A DNA stretch of 64,000 nucleotides from Murinocardiopsis flavida. GTDB taxonomy: Bacteria > Actinomycetota > Actinomycetes > Streptosporangiales > Streptosporangiaceae. Positions 1 to 8,335 of this stretch are shown here, in pieces. The translations under genes were made by a program, and so were the position numbers. The stretch covers positions 40,680-104,679 of the forward strand of contig NZ_PYGA01000024.1 of the NCBI RefSeq assembly GCF_003014485.1, given 5' to 3'. Every line of letters starts with the position of its first letter. Positions within the stretch are counted from its first letter, which is position 1. The notes below the pieces were generated by a model, which saw only the letters and a program-made list of their open reading frames with translations, searched no databases and had not been told where the DNA came from.

Positions 1-875
1 TGAGCCCCCCGGTGGTGGTCCTGACCGCCGTGCTCGGCGGTGCCGCGTTCGGGCTCGGTGTCTGGCTGTGCCTGCTGTGCGCCGCGGTGCCGCTGCGCCG
101 AGCGCGTGAACGGGCGCACTTCGCTACGGAGGATCGGCGCCGCCGCGTGGCGCGCCTGGCCGGTGCACTCGGCGCCGGCCTCGTGGGGTGGGTCCTCACC
201 GGCTGGCCGGTCGCCGCGCTTCTCGCCGCCGCCGGGGCGTGGTGGCTGCCCGTGCTGCTCGGCCCCGACCGAGGCCACGCTCAGCGCCTTGCCCGGGTGG
301 AGGCGGTGGCCTCCTGGACCGAGCAGATCCGCGACCTGATGGCCGGCGCCTCCGGGCTACAGCACGCCATCACCGCCACCGCCCCGATTGCCCCGGCCCC
401 GATCCGATCCGAGGTCGCCCGGCTCTCCGACCAGCTTCGCGCCGGCCGATCGCCGGAGACGGCGCTCGCGGAGTTCGCCAAGGCGGTCGCGACCCCCACG
501 GCCGATCTGGTGGCCGCAGCCCTGTCCAGCGCGGCCAGCCGCCATGCCGCCGACTTGGGATCGCTGCTCTCCAGCCTGGCCGAGGCGACCCGGGAGCAGG
601 CGTCCATGCTGGTGCGCATCGCCGCGAGCCGGGCGCGGGTGCGCACCGCGATGCGCATCATCGTTGCCGTCACCGTCGGCCTGGCCGCCGGGCTGCTGGT
701 GTTCAACCCCGCCTACCTGGCGCCCTACGACAGGGTCCTCGGCCAAGTGGTGCTTGCGATGATCGGGGTCCTCTGGGCGATCGCGCTGACGTGGCTGGCC
801 CGCCTTTCACGCACCGACCTGGGCCCCCGCATCCTGGACCCTCGGCCCTCGGCGCAAGCGGGGGTGGGGGCATGA
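1..875 (+). CDS. TadB-like pilus assembly membrane protein (T2SS F family)
   Basis: A Tad/Flp pilus inner-membrane platform protein of the type II secretion F family, expected to work with TadC and a TadA ATPase encoded upstream of the window. It has two hydrophobic segments at the N-terminus (about residues 1-25 and 50-75), a soluble T2SSF helix bundle in the middle, and two hydrophobic segments near the C-terminus (about 210-230 and 240-262). The frame is open to the first base. The first base pair pattern TGA suggests an ATG whose A lies one base outside, overlapping the preceding gene; otherwise the first internal start is GTG at 12. It overlaps tadC by four bases (ATGA), so the two are translationally coupled. 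Confidence 0.85.
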   Translation, partial: SPPVVVLTAVLGGAAFGLGVWLCLLCAAVPLRRARERAHFATEDRRRRVARLAGALGAGLVGWVLTGWPVAALLAAAGAWWLPVLLGPDRGHAQRLARVEAVASWTEQIRDLMAGASGLQHAITATAPIAPAPIRSEVARLSDQLRAGRSPETALAEFAKAVATPTADLVAAALSSAASRHAADLGSLLSSLAEATREQASMLVRIAASRARVRTAMRIIVAVTVGLAAGLLVFNPAYLAPYDRVLGQVVLAMIGVLWAIALTWLARLSRTDLGPRILDPRPSAQAGVGA

Positions 876-1768
876 GCCCGCTCCTGCTTGCCGCGGCCGG
901 TGGCGCCGTGTTCGCCGCCGGTGTCTGGGTTCTGCTCGCTCTGCGCTTCGCCCGGCCGCGGTTGGCCGAACTCCTCACCGATCCGCCCCCATCGCCACCG
1001 CCGCGGACCAGCACATCAGGGTCGGACGGGTGGACGGCCCGGCTCGGTGCCGCCGGCGCCCCGGCACTTTCGGCGCTGGGCCTGCCCACCGCCCGGACCG
1101 GTACCCGGCTCGCCGTCTGCGAGCGTGACGTCGCCGGATACCTGGCAGAGAAGACCACCACCGGGCTCCTCGGCGTCGTTGTCCCGCCGCTGCTGGGCGC
1201 GGTGCTCCTGCTCGGCGGGATCAACACCGCCTCGTTGTACGGCCTCACGGTGTGGGCACTCTTTGCCGCGGTCGCCTGGTTCGCCCCGGACCTGTCGCTG
1301 CGCGATGCGGCGGCCAAGCGCCGGACCGCGATGCGCCACACCGTGGCGGTCTTCGCCGACCTGGTCGTCATCGCCTTGGCCGGCGGCGCCGGTGTCACCG
1401 GCGCACTGCATGATGCCGCGCAGTCCAGTACGAGCCCGGCCATGACCCGGATCCGCACCGCGTTGCGGGCTGCGGCCGTGCGTCGCGAACCCCCGTGGCA
1501 GGCACTGCGGGCGCTCGGGGAGCGCTACGACGTCGCCGAGTTCGCCGAGCTGGCCGCGAGCCTGCAACTCGCCGGGGCCGATGGCGCCCGGGTACGCGCC
1601 TCGCTGGCCGCCAAATCCAAGTCCTTGCGCGCCCAGCACCTGGCCGCGCTCGACGCCGACGCCCAGTCCGCCACCGAACGCATGAGCCTGCCGGTCGTCC
1701 TGCTGTTCGCCGGGTTCCTGCTCCTGATCGGCTTCCCGGCCCTCAGCCTCATCCTGACCAGCCTCTAG
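872..1768 (+). CDS. TadC-like pilus assembly membrane protein (T2SS F family)
   Basis: Second T2SSF-family platform protein of the Tad pilus, about 298 residues, the normal TadC size. It has an N-terminal membrane segment, a proline-rich linker near residues 40-52, two hydrophobic segments around 95-135, a soluble helical region containing the T2SSF pattern near 155-260, and a C-terminal hydrophobic segment. ATG at 872 overlaps the TadB stop as ATGA, which supports this start over the longer open frame upstream. The pairing of TadB and TadC followed by a pilin and TadE/TadG-like proteins is diagnostic of a Tad locus. Confidence 0.85.
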   Translation: MSPLLLAAAGGAVFAAGVWVLLALRFARPRLAELLTDPPPSPPPRTSTSGSDGWTARLGAAGAPALSALGLPTARTGTRLAVCERDVAGYLAEKTTTGLLGVVVPPLLGAVLLLGGINTASLYGLTVWALFAAVAWFAPDLSLRDAAAKRRTAMRHTVAVFADLVVIALAGGAGVTGALHDAAQSSTSPAMTRIRTALRAAAVRREPPWQALRALGERYDVAEFAELAASLQLAGADGARVRASLAAKSKSLRAQHLAALDADAQSATERMSLPVVLLFAGFLLLIGFPALSLILTSL

Positions 1769-1791
1769 ACCCCCATGGAGGAATGACCAGA

Positions 1792-1968
1792 ATGCTGAAC
1801 CGACTCACCGCTCCATTGGTGCAACGCATGAGCACGCGCCGCGCGGATGCGGGCTATTCCACCGAGGCGGTCGTGGTCATCGCGCTTCTCGCCGTCCTCG
1901 CGCTCGGCGCACTCGCCCTGATCAGCGACGCGGTGATGGACAAGGCCGAGTCCATCACCCTGGAGTGA
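1792..1968 (+). CDS. Flp-like pilin (small prepilin)
   Basis: A 58-residue protein with a basic N-terminus, the motif AGYSTEAVVVI and a single long hydrophobic helix. A glycine followed by a hydrophobic helix containing Glu at the fifth to sixth position is how Flp and related actinobacterial (DUF4244-like) prepilins are built; the glutamate would be the pilin Glu5 equivalent. Position between tadC and the TadE-like genes fits the major pilin subunit. The start at ATG 1792 is preferred because GGAGG at 1777-1781 lies ten bases upstream, while the ATG at 1783 is too close to that site. Processing by a TadV-like peptidase is inferred; no such gene is seen in the window. Confidence 0.75.
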   Translation: MLNRLTAPLVQRMSTRRADAGYSTEAVVVIALLAVLALGALALISDAVMDKAESITLE

Positions 1969-1972
1969 AGCC

Positions 1973-2362
1973 GTGGCCTCCTGTCGCTCGCGCCGCCGCG
2001 ACGACCGGGGCAGCACCGAGCTGGCCATCGCCACCCCGTTGCTCCTCCTACTGGTGATGCTGGTCGTGCAGACCGCGCTATGGGCTCACGCCGGACACGT
2101 GGCCGAGACCATCGCCCATCACGGCCTCGCCGCAGCCCGCGCCGTTGACACGACCGAGACCGAGGGGAACACCACGGCCGAGCAGGTCGCCGACCAGCTC
2201 GCCGGCGACCTGGTCACCGATCTCGACATCACAGTGGAACGCAGCGCCACCACCGCCCGCATCACCGTCACCGCGCGGGTGCCGTCGGTGATCCCGGGGA
2301 TGTCCTGGCCGGTCGCCCATGACAAGAGCGCCCCTGTGGAACGCATTGCGGGTGTCCCGTGA
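1973..2362 (+). CDS. TadE-like minor pilin
   Basis: A 129-residue protein with the pattern DRGSTELAIATPLLLLLVML: a short basic leader, a Glu and then one long transmembrane helix, followed by an extracytoplasmic domain of about 90 residues with alternating beta-rich segments. This is the TadE architecture (minor pilin-like, processed like prepilins). GTG at 1973 follows the pilin gene by four bases and its end overlaps the next gene as GTGA. Its sequence differs enough from the following TadE-like gene that they are paralogous subunits rather than a recent duplication. Confidence 0.75.
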   Translation: MASCRSRRRDDRGSTELAIATPLLLLLVMLVVQTALWAHAGHVAETIAHHGLAAARAVDTTETEGNTTAEQVADQLAGDLVTDLDITVERSATTARITVTARVPSVIPGMSWPVAHDKSAPVERIAGVP

Positions 2363-2772
2363 GGCCGCGCCGGGACGAGGGCGGGGCTTCGGTCGAACTC
2401 GCGCTGCTCACCCCGCTGCTGGTGCTGCTCGCGCTCCTGGTCGTTGTGGCCTACCGGGTCGTCTCCGCCGACATGACCGCCGATGCCGTTGCCCATACCG
2501 CCGCCCGCGCCGCCACCCTGCAACGCAGCCCGGAACAGGCGAACAGTGCCGCGCAGCAGGCGGTGGCGAACGCACTGCGCACGCATGATCTGAGCTGCGC
2601 GACCTACACACTCGACCTGGACACCGCCGACCTCGTCCCCGGATCGACCGTCACCGCGACTCTGACCTGCCACGCTGACCTGGCCGACCTCTCCGGGATG
2701 GACGTGCCCGGCACCTACGACGCCCACGGCCGCGCGAGCGCGGTCGTCGACGTGTACCGGGGGCGGCCATGA
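2359..2772 (+). CDS. TadE-like minor pilin (second copy)
   Basis: A 137-residue protein with the same layout as its upstream neighbour: EGGASVELALLTPLLVLLAL at the N-terminus provides the Glu-plus-hydrophobic-helix TadE signature, followed by an alanine-rich extracytoplasmic helix and a small beta region with two cysteines (near residues 78 and 100) that could form a disulfide. GTG at 2359 overlaps the previous stop and the end overlaps the next ATG, so the genes are tightly coupled in the Tad operon. Confidence 0.75.
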   Translation: MRPRRDEGGASVELALLTPLLVLLALLVVVAYRVVSADMTADAVAHTAARAATLQRSPEQANSAAQQAVANALRTHDLSCATYTLDLDTADLVPGSTVTATLTCHADLADLSGMDVPGTYDAHGRASAVVDVYRGRP

Positions 2773-3161
2773 CCCGGCGCGACGACCGCGGTCAGGTCAC
2801 CGCCTTCGTCGTCATCATCGCCCTCGCCCTGGTGCTGCTGCTCGCCTTGGTCCTGGAGGGCGGCGCCGCGCTCGGTGCACGTAGCCGCGCCCTGTCTCTG
2901 GCCCAGGAAGCGGCGCGCGCCGGCGCCCAGCAGATCGATCTGGACGCCTACCGGGCCGGAGACGACATCACCCTCGACACCGACGCCGCCGCGCAGGCAG
3001 CGAAGGACTTCCTCCACCGCTCGGGGGCCGAGGGCACCGCCTACGTCGAGGGCGACACCGTCACCGCCACCGCACACCTGAATTACACCTTCTCCCTACT
3101 CCCGCTGGGCACCCGCACCCTGAGCGGGACCGCCAGCGCCAGCCCGCACACCGACCCATGA
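2769..3161 (+). CDS. TadG-like pilus-associated protein
   Basis: A 130-residue protein that begins DDRGQVTAFVVIIALALVLL, the N-terminal pattern of TadG-type proteins: a charged leader and one transmembrane helix followed by a short extracytoplasmic domain. It lacks the von Willebrand-type domain found in long TadG proteins, which is common in actinobacterial loci. ATG at 2769 overlaps the previous gene (ATGA). It closes the block of small pilin-like genes before the large regulator-like gene. Confidence 0.7.
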   Translation: MTRRDDRGQVTAFVVIIALALVLLLALVLEGGAALGARSRALSLAQEAARAGAQQIDLDAYRAGDDITLDTDAAAQAAKDFLHRSGAEGTAYVEGDTVTATAHLNYTFSLLPLGTRTLSGTASASPHTDP

Positions 3162-3188
3162 ACCCCCAAACCATGAGGTGAGGCAGCC

Positions 3189-5687
3189 GTGAGACGTGGA
3201 CTCCGCCAAGCCGGCGCCCTGCTGGTGACCATCGCCCTGCTGGCCGGGCTGCCGTATGCGGCCACTGTCCCGCTGGCCTGGCCCACCCCGGAGCTGAGCT
3301 GGGTGAGCGTGCTGGCCTACCTACGTGGGGGTTCGCTGCCCCCGGGCGTCGCTACCGCGGCTCTCATCACCGGGCTCTGGGCGGTGTGGGGCCTCCACCT
3401 CCTCGCCCTGCTCACCGAACTCACGGCACGGCTGCGCGGTCACCCAGTTCGTACGCGCATGTTCGGCCCGCTGCAACTCCTAACCGCCACAGCGATCGGC
3501 GCCGCCCTGACCGCTCCGCCCGCCCACGCCGCCACCCCACCCGGGCCCGCAGAAGCCGAACCAGACACCGCGAACGCCGCCCCTGCCGCACAGCACGCGA
3601 ACCCCGGCGCCGCCGAGCAGGACGTCCCGCACTCCTCAGGCCGCCTCGTCGAACGCGAACGCGTCATCGACGGGTTCGTCTACGACTCCGCCGCCCTCAC
3701 CCCGGACATGGAAGAGGACCTGAAGCCGACGATCGACATGATCCGCACCCACGGCAGCACCCGCGCGCCCGTCGTCGTCACCGGACACACCGATGCCGCC
3801 GGCGCCTCCGACTACAACCGCGACCTCTCCCAGCGCCGCGCCGACGCAGTAGCCCAGCACCTACGAAGCCAACTCGGGGACACCGCACCCGTCGTGCAGA
3901 CCCGCGGACTCGGCGCCGACCACCTCCTCGACGGCGCCCCGGATACCGTCCAGCGCCGTGTGGACATCTCCTACGCCCTCACTGCCTACCCTTCCCCCGA
4001 GCCCACACCGCCCCGGGAAACCCCGAAGCCCGACTCCGCACCAGCGCAGCAGGAGCAGAACGGAGCCGGAAGCGACGAGCGGCGGGCCGTCCTCGTGCTG
4101 GAGTTGCCCGGCGGGCTGCTGCTCACTGCCACGGCCGCCGCCGGCGTCCTGGGCGGCTTCGCACTCGGACGCCGCCGCAACCGCACTTCAGCGCACCCTG
4201 AGGAAAAGGATGAAGTATCGGGCGCGAACCCCGGCGCGCACACCGAGGTCACGGACGCCGAAACGCCGCCCCCGGATGCCGTGATCCCGGACTCCACAAT
4301 CGATCCCCGGGCCATCGTCGACCTGCGCAACGGGGTCGGGATCACCGGCCCCGGCGCTCACGCCGCCGCCCGCAGCCTGCTGGCCACCGCACTGCACCCC
4401 GACGAGACGCCACTGCACGTGATCATCCCGTCCGGCGACCTGGGCCTGCTGCTGGGAGACGAGGGAGCCGCCTACCTCGCCGAGCACGCCACCCCCGCAG
4501 TCACATCAACCGCCTCACTTGACGCGGCCATTACCGTGCTGCACACCGAACTCCTGTCCCGCGTCGACGGCGATGCCGACGACGAGACCCAGCCCGAATC
4601 GGAGACCGCAGAAGAGGAGACGGCGCCATTCCTCCTCCTGGCCACCCCCACCCCGGAGCACACACCCGAGATCACCACCTTGCTCGGCCAGGCCGACGCC
4701 AGCGCCATCAGCGCCGTGCTGCTCGGTGACTGGCCCGGCGGCACCTGCACCATCGACAGCACGCACACCATCACCGAAGCCAGCCCACCCCTGGCACATC
4801 TCCTCAGCGCCCACTGGCCCGCTACCGGCCGCGACCACTTCCGCACGCTCATCTCCGACCTGCCACCCCGCACCCCCAGCGGCCAGAGCACCGCCTCCAA
4901 TCCGCCAAGTCCCACCCCCGCCCCCGCGCAACCCTCCAGCGGCCAGCCGGCCCAAGAAACTCCAGCGCCGACCACCCTGCGCGTGCTCGGCCGCATCACC
5001 CTCACCGCCGACGGGCAAGCCCTCACTCTGCGCCGCCGCTCCGCCTTCGAGGTGGCCGCTTATCTCGCCACCCGCCCTGACGGCGTCCGGATGGAGCGCG
5101 CCATCGAGGACATGTGGCCGGGAGAGAACGCGGCCCGCGCCACCCGCCGCTTCCACGACGCCACCAGCGCCCTGCGCACCGCCCTGCGCCCGTTCCTCGG
5201 AGAGCAGAGCCCGGCTGTTCTGCACGAGAACGACCTCTACCGGCTCAATCCCGAGAGCGTCGACGTCGACTTGCGACACATGGAAGCGGCACTGAGCACA
5301 GCCGAAGGCGACACGCGTGAAGAGGCGGCCAAGGCACTGGCGCCCATCCTGGAGCACTACGGGGACTTCGCCGAGGAGGCCGGCTACGCCTGGGCCGAAG
5401 AACCCCGGTCGCGTTTGCGCCGCCGCCTCATCGACGCCGCGGTGCGCTGCGCCGACCAATGCGGCCACGACGCGGCCCGCGCGCTCCTGGCCAGGGCCGC
5501 CGTCATCGACCCCCATCACGAACCGGTTCACCTAGAACTCATCCGGCTCCACCTCGACACCGGCGACACCCGCGCCGCCGCAGAGGTCTACCAGGCCCAC
5601 AAAGACGCGCTGCACGAGATCGGTGTCGAACCGGGAAGGCGAATTCGCGACCTGGTCAGCACCTCATCGGATAATTCTCTCCGATAG
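3189..5687 (+). CDS. membrane protein joining an OmpA-like domain to a BTAD regulatory domain
   Basis: A long 832-residue multidomain protein. Two or three hydrophobic segments lie in residues 8-110, followed by an Ala/Pro-rich linker. Residues about 155-262 form an OmpA-like peptidoglycan-binding domain with TGHTDAAGASDYNRDLSQRR, including the Asp and Arg residues that bind diaminopimelate in this family. A further transmembrane helix (about 305-326) is followed by a charged cytoplasmic region. Residues about 595-825 form a winged-helix-like and tetratricopeptide-type BTAD module as in SARP regulators. Actinomycete Tad loci often contain a LysM-plus-BTAD membrane protein; here an OmpA domain replaces LysM. 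It probably links the cell wall or the pilus base to gene control, but whether it binds DNA is not shown. GTG start at 3189 follows GAGGTGAGG. Confidence 0.8.
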   Translation: MRRGLRQAGALLVTIALLAGLPYAATVPLAWPTPELSWVSVLAYLRGGSLPPGVATAALITGLWAVWGLHLLALLTELTARLRGHPVRTRMFGPLQLLTATAIGAALTAPPAHAATPPGPAEAEPDTANAAPAAQHANPGAAEQDVPHSSGRLVERERVIDGFVYDSAALTPDMEEDLKPTIDMIRTHGSTRAPVVVTGHTDAAGASDYNRDLSQRRADAVAQHLRSQLGDTAPVVQTRGLGADHLLDGAPDTVQRRVDISYALTAYPSPEPTPPRETPKPDSAPAQQEQNGAGSDERRAVLVLELPGGLLLTATAAAGVLGGFALGRRRNRTSAHPEEKDEVSGANPGAHTEVTDAETPPPDAVIPDSTIDPRAIVDLRNGVGITGPGAHAAARSLLATALHPDETPLHVIIPSGDLGLLLGDEGAAYLAEHATPAVTSTASLDAAITVLHTELLSRVDGDADDETQPESETAEEETAPFLLLATPTPEHTPEITTLLGQADASAISAVLLGDWPGGTCTIDSTHTITEASPPLAHLLSAHWPATGRDHFRTLISDLPPRTPSGQSTASNPPSPTPAPAQPSSGQPAQETPAPTTLRVLGRITLTADGQALTLRRRSAFEVAAYLATRPDGVRMERAIEDMWPGENAARATRRFHDATSALRTALRPFLGEQSPAVLHENDLYRLNPESVDVDLRHMEAALSTAEGDTREEAAKALAPILEHYGDFAEEAGYAWAEEPRSRLRRRLIDAAVRCADQCGHDAARALLARAAVIDPHHEPVHLELIRLHLDTGDTRAAAEVYQAHKDALHEIGVEPGRRIRDLVSTSSDNSLR

Positions 5688-6418
5688 AACCCCACCGATG
5701 TGTGTACAGCCATTATTCTGAGATTCGAGACTGAGCAATATCCGTCTGGTCGTGTTCGCCGAAGAACGAAGCCAACATATCGGTACTCCAGTTCCACAAG
5801 TATTTCCTGGCTGTAGAGCGATGGGCCCAAGTTTGCGTCTTTGTTTTTGATTCTTTCGGTTATTAGGAATGTGCTGACTATCGGGGAACGATACTGTTCT
5901 TGTTCGTCGTGCTAATGGTGTCCGTGTCCCCCTCTGATGGGCACTCGATTCGCTGGCCGTTCCCTCGGCCCGTATGACCGACCACCCCTGATTCCAGAAC
6001 AGACCTGGTCAGGGCTTCGTTGGCTTGGTCGGTGCGCTGCCCGACAGGTGCGAAGCTTCAAGAAAACTCTCCTGGTGGTGGATGCTGACGGGTCGTTTAG
6101 AGCTTCGTTTGCATTTCTCTGGTTGCGAAATTTCCATTTTTGTCGGTTGCCCCTGGAAGTCTTCCTGTCCCCGTATTCTACTCTCGTTCCTTCCTTTGTC
6201 TTTTGTTGTCGACGCTCTCCCCTTGTTCTCCTCTTCCTTAATGACTGCGGATTGGTTGGGTGTTCACTCGGCCGTGGGAGTGCGAGTGTTCTGACTCGGC
6301 GCTGATTCTATGGCTGCAAAAAGGGTGGACCAATTCCAGTGTGCGGCGTTAATTGATCTTTCAGTGCGGGTATGAATGCCAATGACCAAGCAAACGGAAC
6401 TGTTCGAGGAGGGCACTC
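5688..6418. other. gene-poor lower-GC intergenic region
   Basis: About 730 bases without a convincing gene. Base composition is clearly lower in GC than the neighbours (the line starting at 5,821 counts 24 G or C in 60), with many T-rich runs. An open frame at 5,937-6,305 has cysteine- and phenylalanine-rich, non-actinomycete-like codon use and no good ribosome site, so it is not called. The region separates the Tad operon from the maintenance cluster and could contain promoters or a transfer origin; I see no nick-site motif I recognise. Confidence 0.5.
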
Positions 6419-6709
6419 ATGTCCTGGTTTGGCCTTTGGCATGGCGGGTCCGGGTATTCGTACTCTGACGCGAGCCACATGGAGCGCTTCCGCTCGCTCG
6501 CAGACGTCGCCGACGCACTGAAGTCGCGTTTCCACGGCGCGAACTGGCGGCAGGAATTCGACTACGTAGCACGCGACCCCGAACGCGTCTTCACGCCCGG
6601 TGTCGACGAAACGAGCTACATCGACCTGTACCGCTCCGCCGACGCTGACCTGTCGTGCATCGAGCGTCGCGCCTACTTCGGCCCGCGCGGCGGCGTTCGA
6701 TTCGAGTAA
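6419..6709 (+). CDS. hypothetical protein of the element
   Basis: A 96-residue acidic-to-neutral protein of unknown function, without membrane segments or recognisable catalytic motifs. Aromatic residues are clustered at the start (MSWFGLWHGGSGYSYSDASH). GAGGAGGG at 6406-6413 is a strong ribosome site at the right distance from the ATG. It is the first gene of the maintenance cluster, followed at short distance by another small unknown gene. Small proteins of this kind are frequent in actinomycete mobile elements, but I cannot assign a family. Confidence 0.7.
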   Translation: MSWFGLWHGGSGYSYSDASHMERFRSLADVADALKSRFHGANWRQEFDYVARDPERVFTPGVDETSYIDLYRSADADLSCIERRAYFGPRGGVRFE

Positions 6710-6753
6710 CCCCACCCTGTTCTTCGAAATGCCGTTCATGCCTGAGGTGTGCC

Positions 6754-7113
6754 ATGTCGACGTTCGTTATTGAGAAATTCACGCCCGAAATCCACACGCT
6801 GATCATCGCCCCCGCCGGCGTCTGCCCGGACATGCGGGAACGCTGGTCCTATGAGCTGTTCTGCGATGACCGCCTGATCTTTGCCGGGTCCGATCTCGGT
6901 AGCCCTTCCGGGGTCACCGAAGACGAAGTTGCCGCCCACGCGCTGCTGTGGCTCACGCTGCAACCCGGGGACACCGACGAAGAATACTTCGCCGACTACA
7001 CGCCCGACCAGCGCGCATGGTGCGCAGAGAACGCAGAAACTCTGTCGATGTGCCTGTATGACGAAAACGGGTCCGACGTAATGGACCTGTCCCCGTACCG
7101 GGTCGAGGACTAG
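6754..7113 (+). CDS. hypothetical acidic protein
   Basis: A 119-residue, strongly acidic protein (many Asp and Glu, e.g. TEDEVAAHALLWLTLQPGDT) with no membrane segment. ATG at 6754 is chosen because a weak GAGGTG site lies just upstream and codon use becomes typical only from there. The acidic character and the neighbourhood of ArdC would be compatible with a DNA-mimic or antirestriction role, but nothing in the sequence proves that. Function unknown. Confidence 0.65.
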   Translation: MSTFVIEKFTPEIHTLIIAPAGVCPDMRERWSYELFCDDRLIFAGSDLGSPSGVTEDEVAAHALLWLTLQPGDTDEEYFADYTPDQRAWCAENAETLSMCLYDENGSDVMDLSPYRVED

Positions 7114-7120
7114 GAACCCA

Positions 7121-7154
7121 GGGGCGCGCCGCCTGGAAATAGTCGGCGCGCCCC
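7121..7154 (+). terminator. 11-bp GC-rich hairpin after the 6754-7113 gene
   Basis: GGGGCGCGCCG at 7121-7131 pairs perfectly with CGGCGCGCCCC at 7144-7154 around a 12-base loop. It starts eight bases after the stop codon. It has no T tract, as is usual for hairpin terminators in high-GC actinomycetes. It does not carry the GGACAG loop of the hairpins further downstream. Confidence 0.55.
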
Positions 7155-7253
7155 GCCTCCCCGGTCCGGGATCCGTTCCGGATTCGCACCACACGCGATG
7201 TGAACCCCGATCGGATCCCGAATGGGACGCGACCCGAAATTCGGTGATGCGAG

Positions 7254-7394
7254 ATGAGCGACGCGACCGTTTTCCATGTGGACTATCCGCATGCCCCCGG
7301 GATGCTCTACGGCTGCTGGGCGTGCGAGTCGCAATGCCATTGCGACGACGGGTTCACGTGCATCCACTGCGGCCCAGAAGATGAGGAGGAATGA
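7254..7394 (+). CDS. 46-residue cysteine-rich microprotein
   Basis: A very small open frame immediately before ardC. It encodes five to six cysteines in a zinc-ribbon-like spacing (CWACESQCHC, then CIHCG) plus a glutamate-rich tail. CxxC pairs suggest metal binding. It ends four bases before the ATG of the ArdC gene, and its terminal GAGGAGGAA doubles as the ribosome site for that gene, so the two are probably co-translated. No family is recognised; the existence of the protein is inferred from its composition and position. Confidence 0.5.
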   Translation: MSDATVFHVDYPHAPGMLYGCWACESQCHCDDGFTCIHCGPEDEEE

Positions 7395-7398
7395 TCAC

Positions 7399-8292
7399 AT
7401 GGGTTCACGGAAACACGCGCTGACACCGGAACAGCGACAAGAACGCCTCAAAGCCGCGCACGACCGCCTATCGGACGCCGTAGACGGACTGCTCACCTCC
7501 GACGGCTGGCGCGCAATGATCACGGCCCGCTCGTGGCTGCGCCGCTACTCGCTCAACAACGTCATGATGATCATCTCCCAACGCCCCAACGCGAGCGACG
7601 TTCGATCGTTCTCGCAGTGGAAGGACACCGGGCGCCACGTCCGCAGAGGCGAAACGGGCATCCGGATCTTCGCGCCGTGCCGCTACAAGGCGCGCGACGA
7701 CGACGGCAACACCGAAACCGACGACACCGGCCAGCCGCGATACCAGGTGCGCGGATTCACGTTGGTCAGCGTCTTCGACGTCTCCCAGACCGACGGCGAC
7801 CCCCTTCCCGCCGACAACGGAGCCGTACCCCAGGAACTGCACGGCGCCGCCCCCGAACAGTTGCGGGACGGCATTGCCGCCCAGATTCGGGCACGCGGCT
7901 TCACCGTGGAGCGCGGGGACTGCGGAGACGCCTACGGCTGGGTCCGGTGGGATACCCGCACTGTGCGCGTGCGCGCCACCGTCGATGATGCCCAAGCCGT
8001 CAAGACGCTGGTTCACGAGTTGGCGCACATCGCGTGCGAACACGAACAGCGCAGCGCCACCACGCCCCGCGCGCTGTGCGAGGTCGAAGCCGAATCGGTG
8101 GCGTGCGTGGTGGCAGCGGTGGCCGGACTGGACTCCTTGGCCTACTCGGTGCCCTACGTCGCCCATTGGGCCGGGACTGCCGAGACCGCCCGTGCCAGCG
8201 CTGAACGCGTCCTGAGAGTCGCCGATGAGGTCGTGAGCGCGTTGGAGTCCTCCGCAGCCACGCAGACCCCCCGCGCCGCGAACGCGGCGTAA
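7399..8292 (+). CDS. ArdC-like antirestriction protein with zincin metalloprotease domain
   Basis: A 297-residue protein with the two ArdC parts. Residues about 10-130 form the N-terminal ssDNA-binding domain (YSLNNVMMIISQRPNASDV and the W-K-x-x-G-R-x-V-R-x-G-E-x-G pattern). Residues about 195-240 form a zinc metallopeptidase core with HELAH at 206-210 and a downstream glutamate near 228-231. ArdC proteins enter recipients with plasmid DNA and protect it from restriction and other nucleases. ATG at 7399 has GAGGAGGAA just upstream; the open frame extends further up but without a ribosome site. Its presence fits an element that transfers single-stranded DNA by a T4SS. Confidence 0.85.
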   Translation: MGSRKHALTPEQRQERLKAAHDRLSDAVDGLLTSDGWRAMITARSWLRRYSLNNVMMIISQRPNASDVRSFSQWKDTGRHVRRGETGIRIFAPCRYKARDDDGNTETDDTGQPRYQVRGFTLVSVFDVSQTDGDPLPADNGAVPQELHGAAPEQLRDGIAAQIRARGFTVERGDCGDAYGWVRWDTRTVRVRATVDDAQAVKTLVHELAHIACEHEQRSATTPRALCEVEAESVACVVAAVAGLDSLAYSVPYVAHWAGTAETARASAERVLRVADEVVSALESSAATQTPRAANAA

Positions 8293-8335
8293 GAACCCCA
8301 GCCCCTCACATCAATCGAGCAGAAGGGAAGAACCG

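Noticed and set aside
5937..6305. Open frame of 122 codons in the low-GC block
   Set aside because: Composition rich in Cys, Phe and Leu, no ribosome site, no actinomycete-like third-position GC bias.
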